64,000 bases of DNA from Xanthomonas cassavae CFBP 4642 (GTDB taxonomy: Bacteria > Pseudomonadota > Gammaproteobacteria > Xanthomonadales > Xanthomonadaceae), in NCBI RefSeq assembly GCF_000454545.1, contig NZ_CM002139.1, positions 4,406,616-4,470,615 of the forward strand, written 5' to 3'. Position 1 is the stretch's first letter; each line of letters begins with the position of its first letter. The notes beneath the pieces were generated by a model. It saw only the letters and a program-made list of their open reading frames with translations, had not been told where the DNA came from and made no database searches. Shown one piece after another: positions 8,803 to 15,978 of this stretch. The translations under genes were made by a program, and so were the position numbers.

Positions 8803-9191
8803 CCACCGAGCGTCTGCGCAACATCGGCCCCAAGAGCGCAGCGTGGCTGCGCCAGGTCGGCTTGCGCACGCAACAGGATCTGCAGGCGGTCGGTGCGGTG
8901 GGCGCCTTCGTCAAGGTGCGCCGCGCCGGGTTCAAGCCCAGCCTCAACCTGCTGTATTCGCTGGAAGGCGCACTGGCCGACTGCCATTGGCAGGACGTGC
9001 CGGAAGCACGCCGGCATGTCTTGCTGGCCGAATACGAAGCGGCCAGCGCACTGCTGCCGGTCCGCGGCCGCGCAGTTTCCGGGCCGGTGGAAACCGTGCA
9101 TTACGCGCGTGCCGACAGCGACCAGGCGCATGCCGATGCCGGTGACGCGCCCGATGACGATGTGCGCATGGACGCGACGCACGACGAGTGA
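8799..9191 (+). CDS. TfoX/Sxy C-terminal domain protein
   Basis: Protein of 130 residues whose first 85 form a TfoX C-terminal domain. It begins with the family pattern LRNIGPKSAAWLRQVGLRTQQDLQAVGAVGAF and includes LNLLYSLEGALADCHW. In full-length Sxy/TfoX this domain follows an N-terminal domain absent here; the full protein controls competence genes. The last 40 residues are acidic and probably disordered. The start is GTG in a GTGA overlap with the preceding msrC gene. Its role as a stand-alone domain is unknown. Confidence 0.85.
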   Translation: MTTERLRNIGPKSAAWLRQVGLRTQQDLQAVGAVGAFVKVRRAGFKPSLNLLYSLEGALADCHWQDVPEARRHVLLAEYEAASALLPVRGRAVSGPVETVHYARADSDQAHADAGDAPDDDVRMDATHDE

Positions 9192-9471
9192 GTTGCCGGC
9201 ATGTAGCGCCCAGCGCGGGACATACCGTGATGCACTGCCTGCAAGCTGCAGGACGCGGCCGGGCGAAGTTGTCACCAGGGTCTGCCATCCGCCACTGACG
9301 GCGAGTTGATGCCGGCAGCAGCACGCGCAGCGCGTCTGCCGTGACCAGGGATTCAATGCAGCAGTACTGACGCAGGCACTGCACGGCGACACCCGCTACC
9401 GACGGCGCGTTGGAGCAGTCAGTACTTACCCAGGAGCGCTTACCTCCCGCAGCACGAAGTGCGCAGAGGCG

Positions 9472-10131
9472 TCAGCCTGCGGTGTGTAACGCAAGCAATT
9501 CGCGCATATCGTCGACCAGGACAACCGCACCGGACGTTTGCGGATCGAAGCCGCGCAGATAGCCGTAACGCACCATCGCCAGCGGCATGCCGGCCGCGTT
9601 TGCCGCCGCCGCGTCGGTGCCCGAATCGCCAACCATCAGGCAGTGCTGCGGGGCGAGCTGGAACTGCCTGGCCAGGTGCAGCAACGGCGCCGGGTCGGGC
9701 TTGCGTTGCGGCAAGGAATCGCCGCCGAGCACCGCACTGAACAGCGCGGCGATACCCAGGTGTTCCAGCAAGGGAGCGATGAAGCGCGAGGGCTTGTTGG
9801 TACACAGCGCCAATGTTGCACCGGCGTCACGCAGGCCGTGCAATGCCTCGGCAACACCGGGATACCGCTGCGGGGCGTGCAGCAGGCTGGCGGCATAGTG
9901 CCGCATCATCACCGGCATTTCCGTCTCGGCATCATGGGTGCCGCCGGCTTCGCGCAGTGCGGTGGCGAGCAGCACCTGCACACCCTCACCGATCCAGCTG
10001 CGGATGGTGGATTCGCTGAACTGCGGCAAGCCCAGCTCCTGCAAGGTGGCGTTGAGCGCCTCGGCGATGTTGGGCGCACTGTCCACCAGGGTGCCGTCCA
10101 GATCGAAAATCACCAGCGGATACGCAAACAT
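9472..10131 (-). CDS. gph: phosphoglycolate phosphatase (HAD superfamily)
   Basis: HAD hydrolase of 219 residues that dephosphorylates 2-phosphoglycolate, a by-product of DNA repair and oxygenation. All HAD motifs are visible: nucleophile DLDGTLVDS (residues 10-18), motif II CTNKPS, the Lys of motif III in RKPDPAP, and motif IV MVGDSGTDAAAA. The Gph-type cap region contains SWIGEGVQVLL. The gene stands alone, and about 280 bases without genes separate it from the TfoX-C gene. Confidence 0.88.
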   Translation of the reverse strand: MFAYPLVIFDLDGTLVDSAPNIAEALNATLQELGLPQFSESTIRSWIGEGVQVLLATALREAGGTHDAETEMPVMMRHYAASLLHAPQRYPGVAEALHGLRDAGATLALCTNKPSRFIAPLLEHLGIAALFSAVLGGDSLPQRKPDPAPLLHLARQFQLAPQHCLMVGDSGTDAAAANAAGMPLAMVRYGYLRGFDPQTSGAVVLVDDMRELLALHTAG

Positions 10132-10255
10132 GCAGAAGGCCTCGTGCGGGGAGCGTGTCAGTGTACGCAGTGCGGGATTTACGCTACGTCAGCGCGGAGG
10201 CGGTTATCTCGGCCAATAGGGAGAGACTGATGCAACGTCCACACCTTGCATTGAC

Positions 10256-11332
10256 CTACGCCTGCGGCACTTCGCCAAACAACTGCCCCTGCACCGCGCC
10301 CTCTTCCGCATCGCTGAAACCGCTCAATCCCACTCCAACCAGGCGGAAACGCGTCTCGGCCGGCAGCTCCACGCGCCGCGTCAGCGCCAAGGCGATCTGC
10401 GCCAACGCATCCAATGAGGCAGGCGCTTGCTCGGGTGTATGCGAGCGCGTGAGGATGCGGAAGTTCGAGGTCTTCAACTTCAACACCACCGTGCGGCCGA
10501 TGCGTTCGGTGCGACGTGTCGCCAGCCAGGTTTTTTCGGCCAGGCGCAGGATGTGCGGATCCAGCGCCTCCAGCGCCAGGTCTTCGCCGAAGGTGTCTTC
10601 CGAGGACACCGACTGCACTTCCTGGTCCGGCTCTACCGGACGCTCGTCGATGCCGCGCGCGCGGCGATGCAGGCTGTGCCCGAAGCTGCCGAAATGCGCC
10701 TGCAGTTCTTCCAGCGGACGCAGGCGCAGATCGGCCACGGTCACGATGCCCAGCGCCGCCAGCTTGGCATCCATCACCTTGCCCACGCCGGGAATGCGGT
10801 TGACCTTGAGCGGAAGCAGGAAGGCATCCACCCGGCTGGGCGCGATCACGAACTGGCCATCGGGCTTGCGCCAGTCCGAGGCGATCTTGGCCAGGAACTT
10901 GTTCGGCGCGATACCGGCCGAGGCGGTGAGCTGGGTTTCCTCGCGGATCTGGCTACGGATCAGCTGCGCGATCTCTGTGGCCAGCTGCATGCCGGTCTTG
11001 GCCTGCGTGACATCCAGATACGCCTCGTCCAGCGACAACGGCTCGACCAGGTCGGTGTGCCGATGGAAGATCTCGCGCACCTGCCGCGACACCGCCTTGT
11101 AGCGCGCAAAATCCGGCGGTACGAACACCGCGTCCGGGCACAGACGCTCGGCGCGCAGGGCTGGCATGGCCGAGCGGATGCCGAAGGTGCGCGCTTCGTA
11201 GGACGCCGCGCACACCACCGAACGCGCACCACGCCAGGCCACCACCACCGGCTTGCCGCGCAGGCCCGGATCGTCACGTTGCTCCACGGACGCGTAGAAC
11301 GCATCCATGTCCACGTGCACGATCTTGCGCAT
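10256..11332 (-). CDS. dinB: DNA polymerase IV (Y family)
   Basis: Translesion polymerase of 358 residues. The palm carries the catalytic acids in HVDMDAFYASVEQ (residues 5-17) and SLDEAYLDVT. Then come a thumb with two helix-hairpin-helix motifs (PGVGKVMDAKLAALGI) and a little-finger domain beginning near RRTERIGRTVVLKLKT. The start MRKIVHVDMDAF matches the family; an in-frame ATG 33 bases upstream is possible but would add an atypical tail. The C-terminus lacks an obvious beta-clamp motif longer than QLFG. No LexA-like operator was recognised. Confidence 0.93.
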   Translation of the reverse strand: MRKIVHVDMDAFYASVEQRDDPGLRGKPVVVAWRGARSVVCAASYEARTFGIRSAMPALRAERLCPDAVFVPPDFARYKAVSRQVREIFHRHTDLVEPLSLDEAYLDVTQAKTGMQLATEIAQLIRSQIREETQLTASAGIAPNKFLAKIASDWRKPDGQFVIAPSRVDAFLLPLKVNRIPGVGKVMDAKLAALGIVTVADLRLRPLEELQAHFGSFGHSLHRRARGIDERPVEPDQEVQSVSSEDTFGEDLALEALDPHILRLAEKTWLATRRTERIGRTVVLKLKTSNFRILTRSHTPEQAPASLDALAQIALALTRRVELPAETRFRLVGVGLSGFSDAEEGAVQGQLFGEVPQA

Positions 11333-11675
11333 CAAGCTGGCGTCTCTCCACAGGTAGTGGCCCATGATAGATCAGCTGCGTCTCACGCCTTGCGCGTGTG
11401 CAGGCCCTGACCGCACGTGCGAAACGGGCGCGACTGCCAAGGATCGAGCAGGGTTGGCGCGCGCCACTGCTCCGCGACGTCGGCCGATGACAGCTTCCCG
11501 GCCAGGCATTGGGTACGCGCCAAGGGTCAGGGCACGCACCTGTGCGACTGCGTGCCGCACTGCGCAATCGCCTGAAAACAGCACGCATGCGTACGGATAA
11601 AACGTTTGATTGAACCGCGTGGCCTCATGCACCCTTCCCGCCCTCGCCTTTCGCTCCTTGCAGGAAACGTTCGTC
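11333..11675. other. gene-free stretch between divergent dinB and fabA
   Basis: About 340 bases that must hold the promoters of dinB (leftward) and fabAB (rightward). No high-quality -35/-10 pair was recognised. No gene was found. Confidence 0.4.
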
Positions 11676-12191
11676 ATGACTCGTCAAAGTGCGTATTCGC
11701 GCGACCAATTGCTGGCCAGCGCGCGCGGGGAATTGTTTGGACCCGACAGCGGCCGGTTGCCGAACGACCCGATGCTGATGTTCGACCGCATCACCGAGAT
11801 CAGCGACAGCGGCGGCGCGCATGGCAAGGGTGTGATCCGCGCCGAACTGGACGTGCGTCCTGACCTGTGGTTCTTCGGCTGCCACTTCATCGGCGACCCG
11901 GTGATGCCTGGCTGCCTGGGGCTGGATGCGATGTGGCAGCTGACCGGCTTCTTCCTGACCTGGATCGGCGCGCCCGGCCGCGGCCGCGCGCTGGGCTGCG
12001 GGGAGGTCAAGTTCACCGGCCAGGTGCTGCCGAGCGCCAAACTGGTGAGCTACGAGATCGATGTCAGCCGCGTGATCAACCGCAAACTGGTGATGGCGCA
12101 GACCGATGCGCGCATGCTGGTGGACGGGCGCGAGATCTACACCGCCAAGGACCTGCGCGTGGGCATGTTCACTTCGACGGAGAGCTTCTGA
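11676..12191 (+). CDS. fabA: 3-hydroxydecanoyl-ACP dehydratase/isomerase
   Basis: FabA dehydrates 3-hydroxydecanoyl-ACP and isomerises trans-2- to cis-3-decenoyl-ACP, the branch point of anaerobic unsaturated fatty-acid synthesis. The 171-residue product has the family length. The active-site His70 lies in [15 protein letters not shown] and Asp84 in [12 protein letters not shown] at 11676 is chosen over an in-frame codon at 11610 because it gives the conserved N-terminus. Its stop and the fabB start overlap by one base (TGATG), so the pair is a translationally coupled operon. Confidence 0.96.
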   Translation: MTRQSAYSRDQLLASARGELFGPDSGRLPNDPMLMFDRITEISDSGGAHGKGVIRAELDVRPDLWFFGCHFIGDPVMPGCLGLDAMWQLTGFFLTWIGAPGRGRALGCGEVKFTGQVLPSAKLVSYEIDVSRVINRKLVMAQTDARMLVDGREIYTAKDLRVGMFTSTESF

Positions 12192-13399
12192 TGCGCCGTG
12201 TTGTCGTCACCGGGATGGGCATCAATTCGTGCCTGGGCAATGACCTGGACACCGTTTCCACCGCCCTGCGCGAGAGCCGTTCCGGCATCACCGCCCTGCC
12301 CGATCACGCCGAGGCCGGCCTGCGCAGCCAGGTGGGCGGCGCGGTGGCGCTGGACCTGGACGCATTGATCGACCGCAAGCTCAAACGCTTCATGGGCGAC
12401 GCCTCGGCGTATGCGTATCTGGCCATGCGCGATGCGATCGCCGATGCCGGCCTGAGCGCCGAACAGGTCAGCGACGTGCGTACCGGCGTGATTGCCGGCT
12501 CCGGCGGCGGCTCCAGCCAATGGCAGGTGGAAACCGCCGATCTGTTGCGCGCGCGCGGCGTGCGCAAGGTTGGACCGTACATGGTGCCGCGCACGATGTG
12601 CTCGGCGGTCTCTGCATCGCTGGCCACCGCGTTCAAGATTCGCGGGCTGAGCTACTCGTTGTCGGCGGCCTGCGCGACCTCGGCGCATTGCATCGGTGCG
12701 GCGGCCGACCTGATCCGCCACGGCGCGCAGGACGTGATGTTCGCCGGTGCCGGCGAGGAACTGCACTGGACCATGAGCGTGATGTTCGATGCGATGGGTG
12801 CGCTGTCCACCGGCTTCAACGACCGCCCTGCGGTGGCCTCGCGCCCCTACGATGCACAGCGCGATGGCTTCGTCATCGGCAGCGGCGGCGGCATGCTGGT
12901 GCTGGAGGATTACGACCACGCGATTGCACGCGGCGCGCGTATCCATGCCGAGTTGATCGGCTACGGCGTGACGTCCGATGGCGCGGACATGGTCGCGCCC
13001 AGCGGCGAAGGCGCGGTGCGCTGCATGCGCATGGCATTGCAGGGGCTGGATCGCCCGATCGATTACCTCAACACCCATGGCACCTCCACGCCGCTGGGCG
13101 ATGTCACCGAACTGGGCGCGGTGCGCGAGGTATTCGGCGACAACGTGCCGCCGCTGTCCTCGACCAAGGCGCTGTCGGGTCATTCGCTAGGGTCGGCCAG
13201 CGTGCACGAAGCGATCTTCTGCCTGTTGATGCTGCGCGACGGTTTCATGGCCGGCTCGGCGCATATCGATGAACTCGATCCGCGTGCCGAAGGCTTCCCC
13301 ATCCTGCGGCAGACGCAGGCGGCGACCCTGAACACGGTGATGTCCAATAGCTTCGGCTTTGGCGGCACCAATGGCACGCTGGTGTTTGGCCGGGTGTGA
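12191..13399 (+). CDS. fabB: beta-ketoacyl-ACP synthase I
   Basis: Condensing enzyme of 402 residues that extends the cis-unsaturated intermediate made by FabA. The thiolase-fold active site is complete: Cys161 in [11 protein letters not shown], His in [11 protein letters not shown], and the second His in ALSGHSLGS. The start is the ATG overlapping the fabA stop. The fabA-fabB order is the usual proteobacterial arrangement. An inverted repeat just beyond the stop probably ends the transcript. Confidence 0.96.
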   Translation: MRRVVVTGMGINSCLGNDLDTVSTALRESRSGITALPDHAEAGLRSQVGGAVALDLDALIDRKLKRFMGDASAYAYLAMRDAIADAGLSAEQVSDVRTGVIAGSGGGSSQWQVETADLLRARGVRKVGPYMVPRTMCSAVSASLATAFKIRGLSYSLSAACATSAHCIGAAADLIRHGAQDVMFAGAGEELHWTMSVMFDAMGALSTGFNDRPAVASRPYDAQRDGFVIGSGGGMLVLEDYDHAIARGARIHAELIGYGVTSDGADMVAPSGEGAVRCMRMALQGLDRPIDYLNTHGTSTPLGDVTELGAVREVFGDNVPPLSSTKALSGHSLGSASVHEAIFCLLMLRDGFMAGSAHIDELDPRAEGFPILRQTQAATLNTVMSNSFGFGGTNGTLVFGRV

Positions 13400-13412
13400 T
13401 GACCGAAGTGGA

Positions 13413-13444
13413 TGTCGAACAGGCACGTGCCTGCGTGTTCGACA
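13413..13444 (+). terminator. probable terminator of fabAB
   Basis: Inverted repeat TGTCGAACA / TGTTCGACA with an inner GGCA-CG-TGCC stem, starting 13 bases after the fabB stop. Only a short T-poor tract follows (TTTGCC), so termination may be partly factor-dependent. Confidence 0.55.
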
Positions 13445-13547
13445 TTTGCCTATCGCTCGCGCTGGCACTTCGACGGCCATGCTGGGCGACGGCGGGAAAC
13501 CTGTGCCGTCGATCCTCTTCACGGGTATCTGCTGTCCTGACCAATCG

Positions 13548-13752
13548 CGCGCGCGCGGTGCCGTTGGCGGCTGGCCAGATGCAACCGCTGCTGCCGGCCG
13601 GGCAGCATGCAACCGATGGATAAGGCATCGTTGATCGCCCTGCCCATGTATTGCTGCGCGATGTCTGCAACTTCGCCGGTCCCGCGCAGGATGCGCACCC
13701 TGCCACCTCGCAAGATGTGAGCGCGGGACGCGCAGCCTGGGCGGGGCGCCCC
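13548..13752 (+). pseudogene. internal fragment of the lipase effector gene (decayed copy)
   Basis: This stretch is clearly homologous to 16910-17105 of the intact effector gene. Shared strings include GTTGGCGGCTGGCCAGATGC, GCAACCGCTGCTG, TGATCGCCCTGC-like and CTTCGCCGG blocks, and CCACCTCGCAAG. It is broken by stops and small deletions (for instance a TAA replaces the codon after GATGG), so it cannot encode the protein. It corresponds to roughly residues 311-375 of the effector, and lies immediately upstream of the first ankyrin-lipoprotein promoter. It is best read as the relic of a former effector copy. Confidence 0.8.
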
Positions 13753-13769
13753 GCGCCATGCTGTGCGCT

Positions 13770-13798
13770 TTGCGCAGCTGGCATGCAAGGGCTAGGCT
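13770..13798 (+). promoter_or_regulatory. putative promoter of ankyrin lipoprotein copy 1
   Basis: TTGCGC (13770-13775) and TAGGCT (13793-13798) are separated by 17 bases. The whole block, GCGCTTTGCGCAGCTGGCAT followed by GCAAGGGCTAGGCTAG, is repeated exactly upstream of the second copy, which supports a functional element. Confidence 0.55.
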
Positions 13799-13859
13799 AG
13801 CCCGACCACTCGGCTGGCAAGTGCGTGGTGGTCGCTTTGTTGCCCCACTAGGATGCGCC

Positions 13860-14762
13860 GTGTCCAGGTTGCTACGAATCGTCGTGCTGTCGTTGTTGCT
13901 GGCCTGTGCCAGCTGCGGCGGCGTGTCCTTGCCTGCGCCTGCGCAGCAGTCGGCGTATCCGCTGCGCTCGTATTTCCCCGACCCCAAGGCACAGGCGCTG
14001 GCGCTGGCTGCCGAACATGGCAATGCCAAGGAAGTGCGACGGTTGATGAAAGAGGAGCACGTCGATCCGGATGTGATCTTCTCCAAGGATGGCTACCCAC
14101 TGCTGATGTGGCCGATCCTCACGCAGAACTCCGAGGGGTTGCGGGCAATGCTGGAGAATGGAGCAGACCCCAATGCACGCAAGCTACACCCGCAGCAGGA
14201 TACGACGCGATTCAAAGGGCGCTACGAAGACAATGCGATGGTCTGGGCCGCCAAGCAGGAAGATCCGGTCTATCTGAAATTACTGCTCGATCATGGCGGC
14301 GACCAGAATACTCGCAACTCCAATGGCGAAACTCTCTTATTCCAAGCTTTTATCGCGAAGAACCAGTGGGAGAATGTGAAATTACTAATCGAACGAGGCG
14401 CGGACGTTGATGGCGAAACGCGCGGCCAGCCGATCATTTTCCAATACGCTACTCGCGGCGGTTTTCAGCAAGTCCACTGGCTCTTGGAGCATGGCGCTGA
14501 TTTTTCCAATAAGTATGTAACCGAAGCAGTCTTCTGGCACCCCGGCAATGCAGCCGACCCAACCTGGCAACGCAAGTGTCAGCAATTTCTGTTGCAGCGT
14601 TGCATTCAACGACCGCCGTTGCCAGAGAACTACCGCAGCATGCGCAAAGCCTTCGAATTCCCGTCCGAAGAAAAGACATTCCGTTACTTTGATCGATCAC
14701 TGAAGAAGGATTTTGCAGATGCCAACTCTCGCAGACCACCAACAGTAGCGCACCGCACTTGA
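13860..14762 (+). CDS. ankyrin-repeat lipoprotein, copy 1 (probable effector immunity protein, C-terminus frameshifted)
   Basis: Predicted periplasmic lipoprotein of 300 residues. GTG at 13860 follows AGGA and is the same start as in copy 2. The signal ends in lipobox LLAC (Cys16). The mature part has ankyrin-like repeats, for example EGLRAMLENGADPN, VYLKLLLDHGGDQNTRN and ENVKLLIERGADVDG. Ankyrin lipoproteins beside lipase effectors are typical immunity proteins. Copy 2 is nearly identical in its first 105 and last 60 residues and diverges in the middle. This copy has four A's at 14671-14674 where copy 2 has five, so the normal stop is bypassed. The frame continues about 30 residues into a dead effector fragment. 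Confidence 0.75.
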   Translation: MSRLLRIVVLSLLLACASCGGVSLPAPAQQSAYPLRSYFPDPKAQALALAAEHGNAKEVRRLMKEEHVDPDVIFSKDGYPLLMWPILTQNSEGLRAMLENGADPNARKLHPQQDTTRFKGRYEDNAMVWAAKQEDPVYLKLLLDHGGDQNTRNSNGETLLFQAFIAKNQWENVKLLIERGADVDGETRGQPIIFQYATRGGFQQVHWLLEHGADFSNKYVTEAVFWHPGNAADPTWQRKCQQFLLQRCIQRPPLPENYRSMRKAFEFPSEEKTFRYFDRSLKKDFADANSRRPPTVAHRT

Positions 14763-14881
14763 GCAACTGCGGACCAGCAGCGATCCACGGGCCCGGCAGC
14801 AAGCCAAAAAACTGCAAACGCTCTATCACGACCGCTGGATGGCTAGGCTAGTCGAAGAGGTATACGTCGCGACCAAGGCCC
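14719..14881 (+). pseudogene. 5' remnant of a lipase effector gene (decayed copy)
   Basis: Starts with ATG at 14719 at the same distance behind the lipoprotein as the intact gene at 15979. It reads MPTLADHQQ, then a TAG at codon 10 where the intact gene has a CAG (Gln), then RTALEQLRTSSDPRARQQAK, matching intact residues 11-30. Similarity fades after about 54 codons. The rest of the gene is gone. The remnant overlaps the frameshifted tail of copy 1. Confidence 0.85.
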
Positions 14882-15012
14882 CGACTCTCTTTGTCGATGC
14901 TCCACGAAACCAATTTCTGCCTGGATTGCGCTGGAGGTCTTCCAAACTGTCTTTTGCGTCTTACGGATCTCCGTCTCAAGTTAAAAGAGCGCCGTACTCT
15001 CTCCTACGCGCT

Positions 15013-15041
15013 TTGCGCAGCTGGCATGCAAGGGCTAGGCT
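15013..15041 (+). promoter_or_regulatory. putative promoter of ankyrin lipoprotein copy 2 and effector
   Basis: TTGCGC (15013-15018), a 17-base spacer and TAGGCT (15036-15041), identical in sequence and spacing to the block upstream of copy 1. About 75 bases separate it from the GTG start. Confidence 0.55.
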
Positions 15042-15118
15042 AGGACCACCACTCCGCCGGCAAGTGCGCGCTGGCCGCCCTGCCGCTTCATCGCCATGCC
15101 GCTTCATAAGGATGCGCT

Positions 15119-15952
15119 GTGTCCAGGTTGCTACGAATCGTCGTACTGTCGTTGTTGTTGGTCTGTGCCAGCTGCGGCGGCGTGTCCTTGCCTGCGCCTG
15201 CGCAGCAGTCGGCGTATCCGCTGCGCTCGTATTTCCCCGATCCCAAGGCACAGGCGCTGGCACTGGCCGCCGAACATGGCAACGTCAAGGAAGTGCGACG
15301 GTTGATGAAAGAGGAGCACGTCGATCCTGATGTGATCTTTTCCAAGGATGGCTACCCACTGCTGATGTGGCCGATCCTCACGCAGAACCCCGAGGGGTTG
15401 CGGGCGATGCTGGAGAATGGGGCGAACCCCAACGTTGCAAAGCCGTATCCACCCGAGCCCGGGAGTAGCAGCACTCCAACGAATCATGCCAATGCCATGG
15501 TGTGGGCTGCCAAACAAGATGATCCGATCTACTTGAAGCTCCTCCTCGACCACGGCGGCAATCCGAACACGAGAAATGCAAACAATGAAACGTTGCTTTT
15601 GCAAGCATTTCTTACCCAAAATAAGTGGGAAAACGTGAAACTGCTGGTGGAACGCGGGGCGGATGTGAACGCGGAGAGTCAGGGTAGGTCGATGCTGTTG
15701 GAGTATGCAGGACGAGGTGGGTTTGAACAGTCATATTGGCTAATCAACCACGGCGCTAGTTTCAGCGACGAACGCGTAATTTCAGCAATCTTTTGGCACC
15801 CCGGCAATCCAACTGAACCAACCTGGCAGCGCAAGTGCCAGCAATTTCTGTTGCAGCGTGGCATTCAACGACCGCCGCTGCCCGAGAACTACCGCAGCAT
15901 GCGCAAAGCCTTCGGCTTCCCCTCCGAAGAAAAAGACATTCCGTTACTTTGA
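15119..15952 (+). CDS. ankyrin-repeat lipoprotein, copy 2 (probable immunity protein of the adjacent effector)
   Basis: Lipoprotein of 277 residues starting with GTG at 15119 and carrying the same signal as copy 1 (lipobox LLAC). Ankyrin-like repeats include EGLRAMLENGANPN, IYLKLLLDHGGNPNTRN and ENVKLLVERGADVN. It ends EEKDIPLL, the natural terminus of the family here. The effector start follows only 26 bases after the stop, so the two are almost certainly one operon with immunity first. The middle of the protein (about residues 105-235) differs from copy 1 far more than the ends. This could reflect specificity for a different effector variant (inference). Confidence 0.8.
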   Translation: MSRLLRIVVLSLLLVCASCGGVSLPAPAQQSAYPLRSYFPDPKAQALALAAEHGNVKEVRRLMKEEHVDPDVIFSKDGYPLLMWPILTQNPEGLRAMLENGANPNVAKPYPPEPGSSSTPTNHANAMVWAAKQDDPIYLKLLLDHGGNPNTRNANNETLLLQAFLTQNKWENVKLLVERGADVNAESQGRSMLLEYAGRGGFEQSYWLINHGASFSDERVISAIFWHPGNPTEPTWQRKCQQFLLQRGIQRPPLPENYRSMRKAFGFPSEEKDIPLL

Positions 15953-15978
15953 TCGATCACTGAAGAAGGAATTTTCAG

